NCBI GenBank assembly: GCA_002346535.1
Contig: DDZZ01000033.1
Coordinates: 55,268-119,267 of the forward strand
Direction: 5' to 3'
From: Opitutales bacterium UBA2995
GTDB lineage: Bacteria > Verrucomicrobiota > Verrucomicrobiia > Opitutales > UBA2995
DNA length: 64,000 bases
Shown: positions 8,721 to 18,367 of the stretch, one piece after another
How the letters are laid out: each line of letters begins with the position of its first letter
How positions within the stretch are numbered: position 1 is the first letter of the stretch
Notes under the pieces: generated by a model
The model's input: only the letters and a program-made list of their open reading frames with translations
What the model was told of the DNA's origin: nothing
The model's database searches: none
Made by a program: the position numbers and the translations under genes

Positions 8721-9166
8721 AAGTAAGTGTTGGAACGGATCACGGCGGCGTGGAGCTTCGGGCCAAGCTGGTAAATTATATGCAGCAGCAAGGACATGAG
8801 GTCATCGACCACGGCGCCTACAATGAGGAATCTGTGGATTACCCAGACTACGCCCAAAAGGTTTGCCAAGACGTTTCCGAAAAACAGGCTGACTTCGGGG
8901 TCCTAATTTGCAAATCCGGTATAGGCATGAGTATCACCGCCAACAAAGTGCCTGGGATTAGGGCTGCTTTGGTAGGATTCGACGAAGATGCCGCAATGAC
9001 CCGCCGTCATAACGACTCCAATGTTTTGGTGCTGCCAGGAAAACATACTTCTGAACAGCAGGCTTACGACCGGATAAATGACTTCCTCGCAACCGAATTC
9101 GAAGGAGGTCGTCATGCACGCCGGGTTGACAAAATGGAACCTACAAGCCCTCAAGAATGTACATGA
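8717..9166 (+). CDS. rpiB: Ribose-5-phosphate isomerase B
   Basis: Interconverts ribose-5-phosphate and ribulose-5-phosphate in the non-oxidative pentose phosphate pathway. 149 residues, typical for RpiB. The substrate residues D8 and H9 are in GTDHGG, the catalytic cysteine C65 lies in LICKSGIGMS, and RRHNDSNVLVL holds the phosphate-binding histidine. The usual CGTGIG is CKSGIG here, a mild variation. It overlaps the phosphatase gene by four bases. A phosphatase-rpiB pair is a frequent arrangement in bacteria. Confidence 0.9.
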   Translation: MKVSVGTDHGGVELRAKLVNYMQQQGHEVIDHGAYNEESVDYPDYAQKVCQDVSEKQADFGVLICKSGIGMSITANKVPGIRAALVGFDEDAAMTRRHNDSNVLVLPGKHTSEQQAYDRINDFLATEFEGGRHARRVDKMEPTSPQECT

Positions 9167-9218
9167 CCTATTATAGAATTGAAACGCGTATTAATTACCC
9201 AAACTTTTCTTAAAGCAA

Positions 9219-10027
9219 ATGAAGCGCATAAAGTTCAGGCCCTCGATTTCAAAAAAAGGGTTTACTTTAGTGAAAATGATTACGGTGATCACCACCATTG
9301 GAATCCTGGCTGCGCTGTTGTTTCCCATAGTGACCGGTTTTCTTTGCAGCAGCTAAAGATCTCAGTCTCTAAACAACATCCGCAAATCGCTGCCGCCTAT
9401 TTTCAATACCGCTCGGACAACAACGGCCGCAACCCCCTCATAATTTCTAAAACCACGTCTTCAGACGCGGATCGATATCTTTGAAATCACTATTGTCTAT
9501 AACCTCGCCTATGAGCTTACCTGGCGCGACTAAATCAATGATGGTGTGGTATACCAGAGTCCCACCGACCTTCACGCGGAACAGTAGGTGGTATTTCCAC
9601 AAGTCATCGTAGAATAGGATTCAAACGATGCCCCCTGGACCTTACCTCAAGTTTTTGGAAATGCGCCCATAAGTACTGACGTGGTTGCCGGTAATTCTTC
9701 CAACGCCCCTTCCACGACCCCAGTGGCCCTTACACGAGGTCTGGATTCCCAAACAGGAGAATGGATTAGCGACGAAACGATTTCACCTTACGGTGCGGAC
9801 GGAGGTCATGTTATCTTTTGGATGGCCACGTGGAGAGGTTCAATAACCTACAGGGTGAACTTACCAATCGAATCACCCGTCGAAAAGTCAATTCTATCCT
9901 GCAAGCTGTCACCCAAGGCGTCAAATTTTTCGGGGATCCGGGCAAGAGCCTACTTGACGCAAAGAAGGTACACCTGGCAACTAAGTTACAACACCCCGAC
10001 CTCCCTGTCTTGGTAAAGCGTAGTTGA
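9219..10027 (+). pseudogene. Type IV pilin-like/pseudopilin protein relic
   Basis: ATG at 9219 opens a classical prepilin leader: a short basic peptide, then KKG followed by FTLVKMITVITTIGILAALL, the N-methylation helix of type II secretion pseudopilins and type IV pilins. The conserved Glu at mature position 5 is Lys, and a TAA follows after about 46 codons. In another frame the segment from 9360 resembles the pilin body (QIAAAYFQYRSDNNGRNPL). Near 9720-9870 come ALTRGLDSQTGEWIS and GGHVIF, then after a slip LDGHVERFNNLQGELTNR, the usual C-terminus of verrucomicrobial pilin-like proteins. It is broken in at least three places. Confidence 0.75.
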
Positions 10028-10045
10028 TTATAATCTCTATTGACC

Positions 10046-11515
10046 TCAAGGATTATGGGCCTGGGATTCGCCAGACAAAACCTGTTTGTAAAGATCCTCG
10101 TACTCTATAGCAGCAATTTTCCACGAAAAATCGCGGGCCATACCTCGCTTTCGGATCGCTTTGAGTCGGGCTTTATCTTCAAAAAGTTTCAGAGATCTAT
10201 GTAGCCCTTTTTTCAAACCAGCTTCATTGGGCTCAAAAACGATCCCTGTTCCTTCCTCGGAATTTTCGTCAATATCTATAACGGTATCCACTAATCCACC
10301 TACGCAAGTTACCAAAGGAATGGTTCCGTACCTCTGGCTGTACATTTGGTTCAGTCCACACGGTTCGAAACGTGACGGCATCAAAAAGAAATCGGATCCT
10401 GCCTCAATTACCCGACTAAATACTTCGTCGTACTCGAAAGATAAATACACTTTTTCAGGCAACTGCTTTTGCAGCTTTTTCAATCCTTGTTCAAGCTTCA
10501 GATCTCCTTTACCAAGGACAATCAGGCGAACCTCATTTTTGCTGAGGAATGACTTTTGCTTTAAGATAAAATCTATTCCTTTTTGATCAGTCAGGCGGGT
10601 TACAATGCCGAATACCGGAGTGTCTTTATCACCGGCCAACCCCGTCATCTTAAGCAGCTCGATTTTGTTCTCCGCTTTACCCTTCATATTGCGCGCGGAA
10701 TATTGAGCCACAATCAAAGTATCCTTTAGCGGGTTCCAGGAATCGGCATCGATACCATTAAGAATGGCGTATAAATCATCCTGTCTGCGCACCAATACTC
10801 CTTCCAGTCCACACCCATTTTCAGGCAGCAATATCTCCTTGGCGTAGTTGGGGCTGACCGTCGTAATCGCATCGGAAAAGAATATGCCCCCTTTCAAGAA
10901 ATTTACTTGGCCATAGAACTCCAAGCTATCGATTCCATAAAAGGACGCAGGAAGATTGGTCAGCTGAAAAGATTTCTCCGGGAAGATCCCCTGAAACGCC
11001 AGATTGTGAATAGTGAGCAAGCTTCGTGCGCTCACCTGAATGCCCGTTTGGGCTTCTTCAACCCTGGAAAACACAGGGACGAGGGCGGTTTGCCAATCGT
11101 GACAATGCAGAATATCCGCGTGAATATTTTCCAGAACAAGAGTATCGACTACAGCCTTGCAAAAGAAAATAAACCGCGCATCGTTGTCGCTATAATCTCG
11201 GTGCTTGGGCCCATATGGAAAGGTCCTATCGAAGAACTCATCCCTGCCTACCAGATAGATGTCCAAGTGCTTTGCCAACTTCAATCTATAAACCTCGCCA
11301 ACCAAGGATTCATCCCCAACTGTTATGGCAAGAGAGTGCAGTTTTTGCGCTTTCTTGAAGGCTTCCGACTCTTGAATTACACGATAAAGCGGAAGGAAAC
11401 AAATCACATCATGGCCCCTGCTGGCCGTGTGACGCACAAGCGCTCCCATAACATCAGCCAACCCTCCGGTTTTGATTAATGGGACTTGTTCACTGCTTAC
11501 GTGAACGATCTTCAT
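10046..11515 (-). CDS. glgA: Glycogen synthase (ADP-glucose type)
   Basis: Transfers glucose from ADP-glucose to the growing alpha-1,4-glucan (GT5 family). 489 residues. The N-terminal domain opens with VSSEQVPLIKTGGLADV, whose K15-T-G-G-L loop binds ADP-glucose. The C-terminal GT-B domain contains FGIVTRLTDQKGIDFI and the PSRFEPCGLNQMYSQRYG nucleotide-binding motif with its catalytic glutamate. It stands alone, divergent from rnr with a 66-base gap; no glgB, glgC or glgP lies in the window. Confidence 0.94.
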   Translation of the reverse strand: MKIVHVSSEQVPLIKTGGLADVMGALVRHTASRGHDVICFLPLYRVIQESEAFKKAQKLHSLAITVGDESLVGEVYRLKLAKHLDIYLVGRDEFFDRTFPYGPKHRDYSDNDARFIFFCKAVVDTLVLENIHADILHCHDWQTALVPVFSRVEEAQTGIQVSARSLLTIHNLAFQGIFPEKSFQLTNLPASFYGIDSLEFYGQVNFLKGGIFFSDAITTVSPNYAKEILLPENGCGLEGVLVRRQDDLYAILNGIDADSWNPLKDTLIVAQYSARNMKGKAENKIELLKMTGLAGDKDTPVFGIVTRLTDQKGIDFILKQKSFLSKNEVRLIVLGKGDLKLEQGLKKLQKQLPEKVYLSFEYDEVFSRVIEAGSDFFLMPSRFEPCGLNQMYSQRYGTIPLVTCVGGLVDTVIDIDENSEEGTGIVFEPNEAGLKKGLHRSLKLFEDKARLKAIRKRGMARDFSWKIAAIEYEDLYKQVLSGESQAHNP

Positions 11516-11581
11516 TCGGGCTAAGTTGAGTCATGAATCCCCATTAGCCAAGCAAAAGGAGTATTCATAATCACAAATTTA

Positions 11582-13852
11582 ATGAAATATAAAAAATCAA
11601 TTTTAGAACTACTCAGTTCACCAGAATACGTCCCCATACCGGCCAAGGCAATGAGCAAGGCCTTAGGGGTTTATAACCGTTTTTTAAAAAAACAGCTTGA
11701 AGACGAGCTCGAGCAACTCATTTCCAGAGGCCAGGTAGTCCGCATCAAAAAAGGACGCTTGTGCATTCCAACGGATGCCGGTCTTTTGACCGGCGTAATT
11801 CGATTTCGACAAAGCGGTAGCGCAATCCTCCTTCCGGAAACCACAGCCGACGGTAAACGTCCGGATCCGCTTCCTATTAGGTCGGAAGACACGGGGGTCG
11901 CCCTGCATGGCGATACGGTGGTTGCTCGTAAAATGACTTCACCCAAACGCGTTTATGGCAAACGCCGTGGAGGTCGCCGCCTTTCCAAGGAAAAAGAAAC
12001 CACCGGAAAAGTCATTGAAATAGTTCGAAGAAAAAATCCCCACATCGTGGGAACCCTGCGAAAGGCCCAATATTACTGGTATGTCGTTCCCGACAACCCC
12101 CTGATCCATATCGATATCGTGGTCAAGCCACCCAAAAAATCCAAGCTCGATCTACCTCCGGTCGTGGGCGACAAGGTTGTTGTCCACATGGAAGTCTGGA
12201 CGGATCGTCATATGAGCCCGGAAGGAATGGTGATCGAAGTCCTTGGAAAAACCTTTTCTCCCGGCGCTGAATACCGGGGTGTTTTGCGGAAATTCAACCT
12301 GGAAACAGAATTTCCCCAACAAGTGCTTAACGAAGTCATAAATTTTCCTGAAGAGGTTCGCCATAAAGACCTGAAAGACCGCAGGGATTTTACAAACCAC
12401 TTTACCTTCACCATCGATCCGGATGACGCCAAGGATTTCGACGATGCTATTTCGGTAGAATACCTGGCTGAGGACAAAGTTCGCATCGGAGTCCATATCG
12501 CGGACGTGGGCGCCTATGTAAAACCCGGCACGCGGCTCGACAATGAGGCGCGAAATCGGGGTAATTCTACCTACCTGGTAGGAACAGTAATACCCATGCT
12601 CCCGGAGCAACTTTCCAATGGATTGTGCAGCTTGAAGGAAGACGTCATCCGACTGACAAAAAGTGTACTTTTTACCTTTTCCATGGAAGGTAAGATCCGG
12701 CGAGTCGACTACGCCAACTCCTTCATAAGGAGCCGAAAGCGTCTGACTTACAAGCAGGCCTACACCTTGATCAAGAACGACAAGCTCCAGGCGGCGCTTA
12801 ATCTCCCCTTGCCCCCTAAACACCAAACCGGTTCAACCGGCCGTGCTTTAAAAGACTTATCGAATAAAGAGCTCAGCAACCTGCAAAAAGCAATCCGAAC
12901 TGCCTGGGCTATCGCCGAAAAGCTTCGTGAAAAGCGGTTCGCGAGAGGCAGCCTGGACCTGGACATGCCAGAGGTTAAAATTTACGTCGACGAAGAAGGA
13001 TACGCGGATCGAATGGAGCGAGTCGAAAACGACGAAAGTCACCAGTTGATCGAAGAATTTATGCTGGCCGCGAATGAGGCTGTCGCACGGGAATTAAGCA
13101 AGCACACCATCCCGGCAATTTACAGAGTCCACGAAAAGCCCGACGAACAAAAGTTATATGAATTGTCCGAAACGATGCTCACCTACGGCCTGAAAACGGG
13201 TGACCTTAACAGCAAGCGCGAGGTAGTAAAACTTCTGGCGGCTATAAAATCACACGCTTACGGATACACCTTGCGAATTCAGTTTCTGAGGGCACTCAGA
13301 CAGGCATGTTATATGGCTGAGCCATTGGGCCACTATGGTCTTCACAAAAGCAATTATACACATTTCACTTCACCGATACGCCGCTATTCGGATCTGATCG
13401 TGCATCGGATTTTTGAGAACTATCTTGTCAAAATTAAAGGCCAGGATCCCCTGCCCAACCAATCAGCCCGCTACAAACACTCCAAATTAATCAACATCGC
13501 CCAACACGTAAGCCTTTGCGAACAAAACAGCACCGAAGCCGAACGTGAATCCGTTAAAATCAAACAGCTCGAGTTTTTTGAAAAGGAAGTCAACAAGGCT
13601 GAAAAGACTGTATTTGACGCAGCTGTGCTGGAAATCAAAAACCACGGTATATTCGTGGAGCTCAAAGATTCACTGGTCTTCGGCATGGTTCCCACGTCCA
13701 GCTTGAAGGACGATTTATACGTCGTTTCACAAGACGGCACAGAACTTTACGGGAGACGATCCCGAAAAAAAATCAAAGTCGGCCAAACGGTGAAAGCAGT
13801 CCTTTCCAAAGTCGACCGCTTCAAGCGCCTGATCGATTTCAACCTTGTTTAG
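11582..13852 (+). CDS. rnr: Ribonuclease R
   Basis: A 3'-5' exoribonuclease that degrades structured RNA, including rRNA and mRNA with secondary structure. 756 residues. Residues about 15-75 look like a winged-helix N-terminal domain, followed by cold-shock domains to about residue 250. The RNB catalytic core has the acidic motif DPDDAKDFDDAIS near residue 280, with ADVGAYV and the HFTSPIRRYSDL motif, and an S1 domain fills the last 85 residues. It is followed after 44 bases by the DUF5069 gene. Confidence 0.94.
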   Translation: MKYKKSILELLSSPEYVPIPAKAMSKALGVYNRFLKKQLEDELEQLISRGQVVRIKKGRLCIPTDAGLLTGVIRFRQSGSAILLPETTADGKRPDPLPIRSEDTGVALHGDTVVARKMTSPKRVYGKRRGGRRLSKEKETTGKVIEIVRRKNPHIVGTLRKAQYYWYVVPDNPLIHIDIVVKPPKKSKLDLPPVVGDKVVVHMEVWTDRHMSPEGMVIEVLGKTFSPGAEYRGVLRKFNLETEFPQQVLNEVINFPEEVRHKDLKDRRDFTNHFTFTIDPDDAKDFDDAISVEYLAEDKVRIGVHIADVGAYVKPGTRLDNEARNRGNSTYLVGTVIPMLPEQLSNGLCSLKEDVIRLTKSVLFTFSMEGKIRRVDYANSFIRSRKRLTYKQAYTLIKNDKLQAALNLPLPPKHQTGSTGRALKDLSNKELSNLQKAIRTAWAIAEKLREKRFARGSLDLDMPEVKIYVDEEGYADRMERVENDESHQLIEEFMLAANEAVARELSKHTIPAIYRVHEKPDEQKLYELSETMLTYGLKTGDLNSKREVVKLLAAIKSHAYGYTLRIQFLRALRQACYMAEPLGHYGLHKSNYTHFTSPIRRYSDLIVHRIFENYLVKIKGQDPLPNQSARYKHSKLINIAQHVSLCEQNSTEAERESVKIKQLEFFEKEVNKAEKTVFDAAVLEIKNHGIFVELKDSLVFGMVPTSSLKDDLYVVSQDGTELYGRRSRKKIKVGQTVKAVLSKVDRFKRLIDFNLV

Positions 13853-13896
13853 TAAGGGTTTGCATCAGGCACGCTACATTTTAAAAAATCAAAATC

Positions 13897-14433
13897 ATGG
13901 ACCACTACACTTACCATACACGACTGAAGGAAATTTGGAAAAAAGGGTATGATGATTATCAAGCGGGCGGGCGCACACCCGGAGCATACCTCACCAATGA
14001 AGACCAGGAATTCTTGGCTGAAATTGGAGCTACCCAGCATGATGTATATGATTTTACCGATGATTTCATCTGTTTCGGAGCCCCTGACTGGGAAACTTTC
14101 TGGTCCGTACAATCCATTCGATTCAACTATTTCAAACAAGTCATGAAAGGCCAACCAGGCACTTATATCAGACCCATGGCTGAATACACACCCAAGGATG
14201 GAGAAATTAAAGGAATATCATGGCTACCCAGAATCATTGAAAAAGCTCAGCACAAACTTCGTGGCGAGCTCGACCCTGATATTATGTATGGTTGTGGTGG
14301 CGACCGTAAATTTCTAAAGAATCACAACCTCCACCCGGCGGAGTTTCTTCAGCTGGTGTGGAATCATTTCGAAGACCCCCAAGCAATCGCTCAATACTTA
14401 AAAGATAGTTCCCCGATTCTGCAGAAGGTGTAA
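13897..14433 (+). CDS. DUF5069 domain-containing protein
   Basis: A 178-residue protein of unknown function of the DUF5069 type, common in Verrucomicrobiota. The diagnostic block is ISWLPRIIEKAQHKLRGELD followed by DIMYGCGGDRKFLK and HPAEFLQLVWN. No membrane segment or signal peptide is visible, so it is probably cytoplasmic. A second, shorter protein with the same core is encoded at 29.4-29.9 kb. It lies between rnr and a bifunctional nuclease gene, but a functional link is not established. Confidence 0.75.
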   Translation: MDHYTYHTRLKEIWKKGYDDYQAGGRTPGAYLTNEDQEFLAEIGATQHDVYDFTDDFICFGAPDWETFWSVQSIRFNYFKQVMKGQPGTYIRPMAEYTPKDGEIKGISWLPRIIEKAQHKLRGELDPDIMYGCGGDRKFLKNHNLHPAEFLQLVWNHFEDPQAIAQYLKDSSPILQKV

Positions 14434-14497
14434 ATCGGCTCTAATATCGTCGATATGATCCTTGCTCACGCTCGGAGAGTCATTTTTATTGCTTCAA

Positions 14498-14968
14498 ATG
14501 GATAAGGAGGTAATGCCAATCAACATAAAAGGCTTGATCCCTACAAGCACCGGTGTGGCCGTTTTCCTGGGGACGAAAGATAAGACCTTTGTCATCTATA
14601 TCGATCCAGCGGTTGGGCAGTCCTTGTCCTTGGCTATAAACGACGTCAAACGTAGCCGTCCACTAACCCACGACCTAGTGACCCATATTTTAATGGGCCT
14701 CGAAGCAAAGCTGGATCGGGTTGTGATCAACGAAGTCGACTCCGATAAGTTTTTTGCCCGCCTGTTTATCAACATGGAAAACGAACTGGGGAAAAAGATT
14801 ATTGAAATCGATGCCAGGCCCAGTGATTCCCTGGTTCTCGCTGTGCAAAATAAACGTCCGATCCTAGTTTCGAAATCAGTGCTCGAATCGGTTGAAGACA
14901 TGACTTCCGTATTCGAAGACATCAAAAGCCGCAACGAGGACGACGAAACTCCGGCCGGGGAAATCTAA
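14498..14968 (+). CDS. Bifunctional nuclease family protein (DUF151)
   Basis: A 156-residue protein of the BFN/DUF151 family, whose plant members have RNase and DNase activity and whose bacterial members are uncharacterised. The family core is intact: IKGLIPTSTGVAVFLG, FVIYIDPAVGQSLSLAI, DLVTHILMGLEA, and the invariant IDARPSDSLVLAVQ near the end. The frame is open back to a TTG at 14462. ATG at 14498 (MDKEVMPINIKG) fits the family best; an ATG at 14513 sits only two bases after a strong AAGGAGGT. It is 14 bases ahead of the dihydrouridine synthase gene and likely shares its transcript. Confidence 0.85.
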   Translation: MDKEVMPINIKGLIPTSTGVAVFLGTKDKTFVIYIDPAVGQSLSLAINDVKRSRPLTHDLVTHILMGLEAKLDRVVINEVDSDKFFARLFINMENELGKKIIEIDARPSDSLVLAVQNKRPILVSKSVLESVEDMTSVFEDIKSRNEDDETPAGEI

Positions 14969-14982
14969 AAGGTTTCTGCATC

Positions 14983-16050
14983 ATGAGTCCCTTGCCGGAA
15001 ACAATTAACGAAGGCCAAGCTTGTACGGCATTGGCACCTATGCAGGATGTGACCACTTGGGAATTCATGAAAGTCGTCCACCAGTTCGGATCTCCGGATT
15101 ATTATTTTACGGAGTACTTTCGAGTCCATGAAACCTCTATATTGGAAAAACACATACTTTATTCTATTACCGACAATCCCACGGACCGTCCGATTTTTGC
15201 TCAATTAATCGGGGAAAATCTGGAATACATTGAAAGGACAGTCAGCGAACTTAAGAGCCATCCCATAGCCGGTATCGACCTGAACCTTGGTTGTCCGGCC
15301 CCTAAAGTTTACAAGAAAAATGTTGGCGGAGGTCTTCTAATAAACCTGGACCATGTTGATAAAATCTTTGGTCTTTTAAGGGAAATTTCACCCCATCTAT
15401 TCACTGTGAAGTCTCGTATCGGGTTTGAAGATACGGCACCATTCGAAAGATTACTGGACCTTATCAATAAGCACGACGTGGACTTGCTAAGCCTTCACGG
15501 CCGCACCGTTAAGGAAATGTACTGGGCTGACGTCCACTACGACTACATCGCAGAAGCGGTCAAAAGGGCCAATTGCCCGGTACTGGCAAACGGCAATGTG
15601 ACAAGCTACTTAAAGGCGGAGGAAATTCTCTATAATACGGGCTGCCACGGCATAATGATTGGAAGATCGGCTATTCGCAACCCATGGATATTCAGGCAGA
15701 TCCGTGAGCATTTAGCAGGAGATGTTGTGTTTCAACCTACGTTGGGCGATGTATTTGCCTATTCTCAAAGCCTCAGAGAAACCCTATTCAAAGAGTCTGT
15801 CCCTGAACAGAATCAGGTCAATAAACTCAAAAAGTTCTTCAACTTCATAGGTCTCGGTGTCGATCCTGGGGGACAGTTTCTTTATGAAATTCGTCGGGTG
15901 AGGTTCTTCGAGGACATGGACGATGTTTTATACCGCTACCTAAAGGTTCATTCGGATAAACCCTTTGCAACGGAACCTTACCCTGGATTGGTGGCCCGGC
16001 CAAATCGTGAAACCCAAGTAAAACCGTTGGTGGAGGTGGCTTATTGTTAA
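14983..16050 (+). CDS. tRNA-dihydrouridine synthase (Dus family)
   Basis: An FMN-dependent enzyme that reduces uridines in the tRNA D-loop. 355 residues with an N-terminal TIM barrel: ALAPMQDVT at residues 17-25, then GIDLNLGCPAPKV with catalytic C104, KSRIGFED, LLSLHGRTVKEMY, LANGNVTS and GIMIGRSAIRNPWIF, which includes the FMN phosphate site. The C-terminal about 90 residues form the helical tRNA-binding domain. It seems closest to the DusA/DusB type but the branch cannot be fixed by eye. It follows the BFN gene closely. Confidence 0.9.
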   Translation: MSPLPETINEGQACTALAPMQDVTTWEFMKVVHQFGSPDYYFTEYFRVHETSILEKHILYSITDNPTDRPIFAQLIGENLEYIERTVSELKSHPIAGIDLNLGCPAPKVYKKNVGGGLLINLDHVDKIFGLLREISPHLFTVKSRIGFEDTAPFERLLDLINKHDVDLLSLHGRTVKEMYWADVHYDYIAEAVKRANCPVLANGNVTSYLKAEEILYNTGCHGIMIGRSAIRNPWIFRQIREHLAGDVVFQPTLGDVFAYSQSLRETLFKESVPEQNQVNKLKKFFNFIGLGVDPGGQFLYEIRRVRFFEDMDDVLYRYLKVHSDKPFATEPYPGLVARPNRETQVKPLVEVAYC

Positions 16051-16076
16051 ATCAAAAGCAGTGCTTGGTATGACTT

Positions 16077-16865
16077 TAAGGGATTGTAACTTCAGGCTTG
16101 GGCGCTCAAATCATCATAAAGGCCGAAACCACATCGGAATACGCCCGAGAAGTTACCAATCGTTCCCAAAGCCTACCGCTAAAATACCATTTCATCAAAG
16201 GGATACATTATCCCGGACACATCAAAGATCCTTCTTTGGAAAAAGTCGGTTTTAGAGAAATTACCCTGAATCTGGCATCACACTTAACCATACAAAACTA
16301 TTTTCCGAACAAAGACACGGACAACAAAGACGTAATGATTTTTGTCTACTGGGGGTTACCACGGTGGAAGAAGACCCAATGGGTATGTAGGCCATCAATT
16401 CAGTCGATGAATATGAGACAATCTACGGTCTCGGCGACAGCACGGAAGAAGGCGTACATCGACAAATCCAACTGTACCGCCCAACCGATGTTCCGGGTTG
16501 GAACTTGGCAAATAAAAAAGAATACGTCGGAATACTGGGATTTGCCGAAACGTTGGAATACAGGAATACTAAGACTCAAACACGAATTGAACTGGAATCG
16601 GCGTTAAACCGTGAACGTTATTTTTCGTCCCAATGGCCTACGGCTGCCAGAAGTACCTTAACGATAAGGAAATGGACCTGCTCTGAATCACCAGCCTCAG
16701 CAAGAAATCAACCGATTATACTTTTATGATAATGCCTACAAGGAACTCACCGTTGCAGCCAGCGATTATTTCGGAAAGAACATAAAAGGCCTGCAAAAGC
16801 GTAGAACCGATGATGCCGGAAATGTCGAAGCGGGAGAGATCGAAGTTATTGAGACGGTCAAATAA
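16077..16865 (+). pseudogene. Broken gene for an unidentified secreted or hypothetical protein
   Basis: A coding-like stretch scattered over three frames: PLKYHFIKGIHYPGHIKDPS and FREITLNLASHLTIQNYFP, then DVMIFVYWG, then LNDKEMDLL interrupted by a stop, and finally NAYKELTVAASDYFGKN up to a TAA at 16865. The pieces are in order and together would make a protein of about 250 residues. I associate this pattern (a parseable YFVPMAYGCQKYLNDKEMDL-like core) with hypothetical proteins of Opitutae, but I have no function for it. Several frameshifts make expression of a whole protein impossible. Confidence 0.5.
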
Positions 16866-16906
16866 GAATTCCCATTTAAAACCTTTTATTCATCTTATGG
16901 CCTGAC

Positions 16907-17566
16907 ATGCAAGAACCAACCGCACTCGTAACTTTTCTGATCATTCTGGGATCGGGCATCCTCACCTTCCAGGGATTTAACAAGCCTGAACTTTTCAGCC
17001 GGCTGCTTTTTGACAATCAGGCAATCCAGGCCCGAAAGGAATACTTCCGATTGATCACATCCGGATTTTTGCACGCTGACTGGATGCACTTCATTTTCAA
17101 CATGTTCAGCCTTTATGCATTTGGTAGGCACATAGAACTCATTTACTCACCGGCCTACCTCTTATTGATCTATTTCACGTCAATCGTAGGAGGAAACATA
17201 CTATCCCTGCTTATCTATCGCAACAAGCCATACAGGGCAATCGGTGCATCCGGTGGAGTTTGCGGAGTCATATACGCCTCCATATTTCTCATACCAGGCG
17301 GCAGTATTTATATTCTCCCAATTCCTTTTCCAATACCATCCTGGGCTTTTGCCATTCTCTTTTTGCTGATTTCATTTTACGGAATGCGCTCGACCAAAAC
17401 CAATATTGGCCACGTTGCCCACCTCGGAGGAGCGCTGGTAGGTCTGTTGGTTACGTTTCTGCTTTTTCCAAAAGCAGTACTTGCTCAACCAATGCTAATT
17501 GCTGGGATCTTTACCATTTCGGCTGTGATTTTCGCCACAACCTTTATCAAGAAATTTACCCGTTAG
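16907..17566 (+). CDS. Rhomboid family intramembrane serine protease
   Basis: A 219-residue polytopic membrane protease. Six hydrophobic segments are visible. The L1 loop contains HADWMHFIFNMFSLYAFGRH with the conserved asparagine and the family histidine pair, the nucleophile serine lies in IGASGGVCG (about residue 114), and the partner histidine is in NIGHVAHLGGALVG in the last third. All catalytic parts are therefore present. Substrate and topology are unknown. It runs toward the DUF1080 lipoprotein gene on the other strand with only a four-base gap between stops. Confidence 0.88.
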   Translation: MQEPTALVTFLIILGSGILTFQGFNKPELFSRLLFDNQAIQARKEYFRLITSGFLHADWMHFIFNMFSLYAFGRHIELIYSPAYLLLIYFTSIVGGNILSLLIYRNKPYRAIGASGGVCGVIYASIFLIPGGSIYILPIPFPIPSWAFAILFLLISFYGMRSTKTNIGHVAHLGGALVGLLVTFLLFPKAVLAQPMLIAGIFTISAVIFATTFIKKFTR

Positions 17567-17570
17567 AAAG

Positions 17571-18287
17571 TCAGTCCAGAATCTTTATTTTGATATCCCG
17601 GTAGTGGACCTCGCTGTCAAGATCATGAGCCTGCAAAGCGACGGTCCCATGGCTCAATACACGGCCAGGCATATTCTCCGGGCCTTTCCAGTCAGCTGGC
17701 TGTTTCCATTGTACAGTGGTTTCATCGTTCACTTTTATGGTTATGGAATCGTCAAGGACAATGATGTGGTAATCAAACCATTCGCCATCCGTGGAAGGGG
17801 CTTTATCTAGCCAAACCTGGGCTCCGGATTTGTCCACTTTAACCACGAAGGCTGGTTCCGGTTTCATGGCTACGTACATGTTCGATACGGCGTAGAGACT
17901 TCCGGTTTTTTTGGGATCTTTGTGAGTGCTGTTTACCTGTGCTTCAAATCCATGATCGGGCCAACCTTTATCCTGATATTTTGTATGAAAATATACCCCG
18001 GAATTGGCATTCGGCATTGTCTTTACCTGAAGTTTGAGCTCAAAATTTTTAAAATTAGCGTTCCCAACTAAGCCTTCATAAAACAAGTGGGATCGCCCAC
18101 CTTTTAAAATCAGTACCCCGTCTTTCACAAAATAAGAATCCGGATTCTCTTTGCTGGCCACCCATCCATCTAAAGATTTGCCGTCAAAAAGTGAGATAAA
18201 TCCATTGTCATGATGCTTGGCGCATGTAGTCGAAAAACCCAGGAAAAGGAGAATCAAAACGGACGAAAAGATAGACTTTTTATTCAT
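17571..18287 (-). CDS. DUF1080 (3-keto-disaccharide hydrolase-like) exported protein
   Basis: A 238-residue secreted protein with a hydrophobic N-terminal signal ending near STTCAK, which may be a weak lipobox. The mature part is one DUF1080 domain: FISLFDGKSLDGW, then the sandwich strands NSGVYFHTKYQ and the C-terminal YRDIKIKIL. Members of the family hydrolyse 3-ketoglycosides or bind sugars, and are abundant in verrucomicrobial polysaccharide degraders. ATG at 18287 is chosen over one three codons upstream. The same domain recurs at the C-terminus of the dehydrogenase fusion at 20.3-22.4 kb, supporting a shared sugar-processing role. Confidence 0.82.
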   Translation of the reverse strand: MNKKSIFSSVLILLFLGFSTTCAKHHDNGFISLFDGKSLDGWVASKENPDSYFVKDGVLILKGGRSHLFYEGLVGNANFKNFELKLQVKTMPNANSGVYFHTKYQDKGWPDHGFEAQVNSTHKDPKKTGSLYAVSNMYVAMKPEPAFVVKVDKSGAQVWLDKAPSTDGEWFDYHIIVLDDSITIKVNDETTVQWKQPADWKGPENMPGRVLSHGTVALQAHDLDSEVHYRDIKIKILD

Positions 18288-18367
18288 GAATCCCATTAAG
18301 AAGAGACAATTAGAAATTCCAATCGAAAAGATTCAGCTATTCCAGGCTTTTCACCAAAGCAAATGGA

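Noticed and set aside
10907..11479. 190-codon open frame opposite glgA
   Set aside because: It lies wholly antisense to an intact glgA with strong motifs and resembles no protein.
14462..14497. TTG start for the bifunctional nuclease gene
   Set aside because: The extra residues MLTLGESFLLLQ are not typical of the family, and ATG at 14498 gives the expected length.
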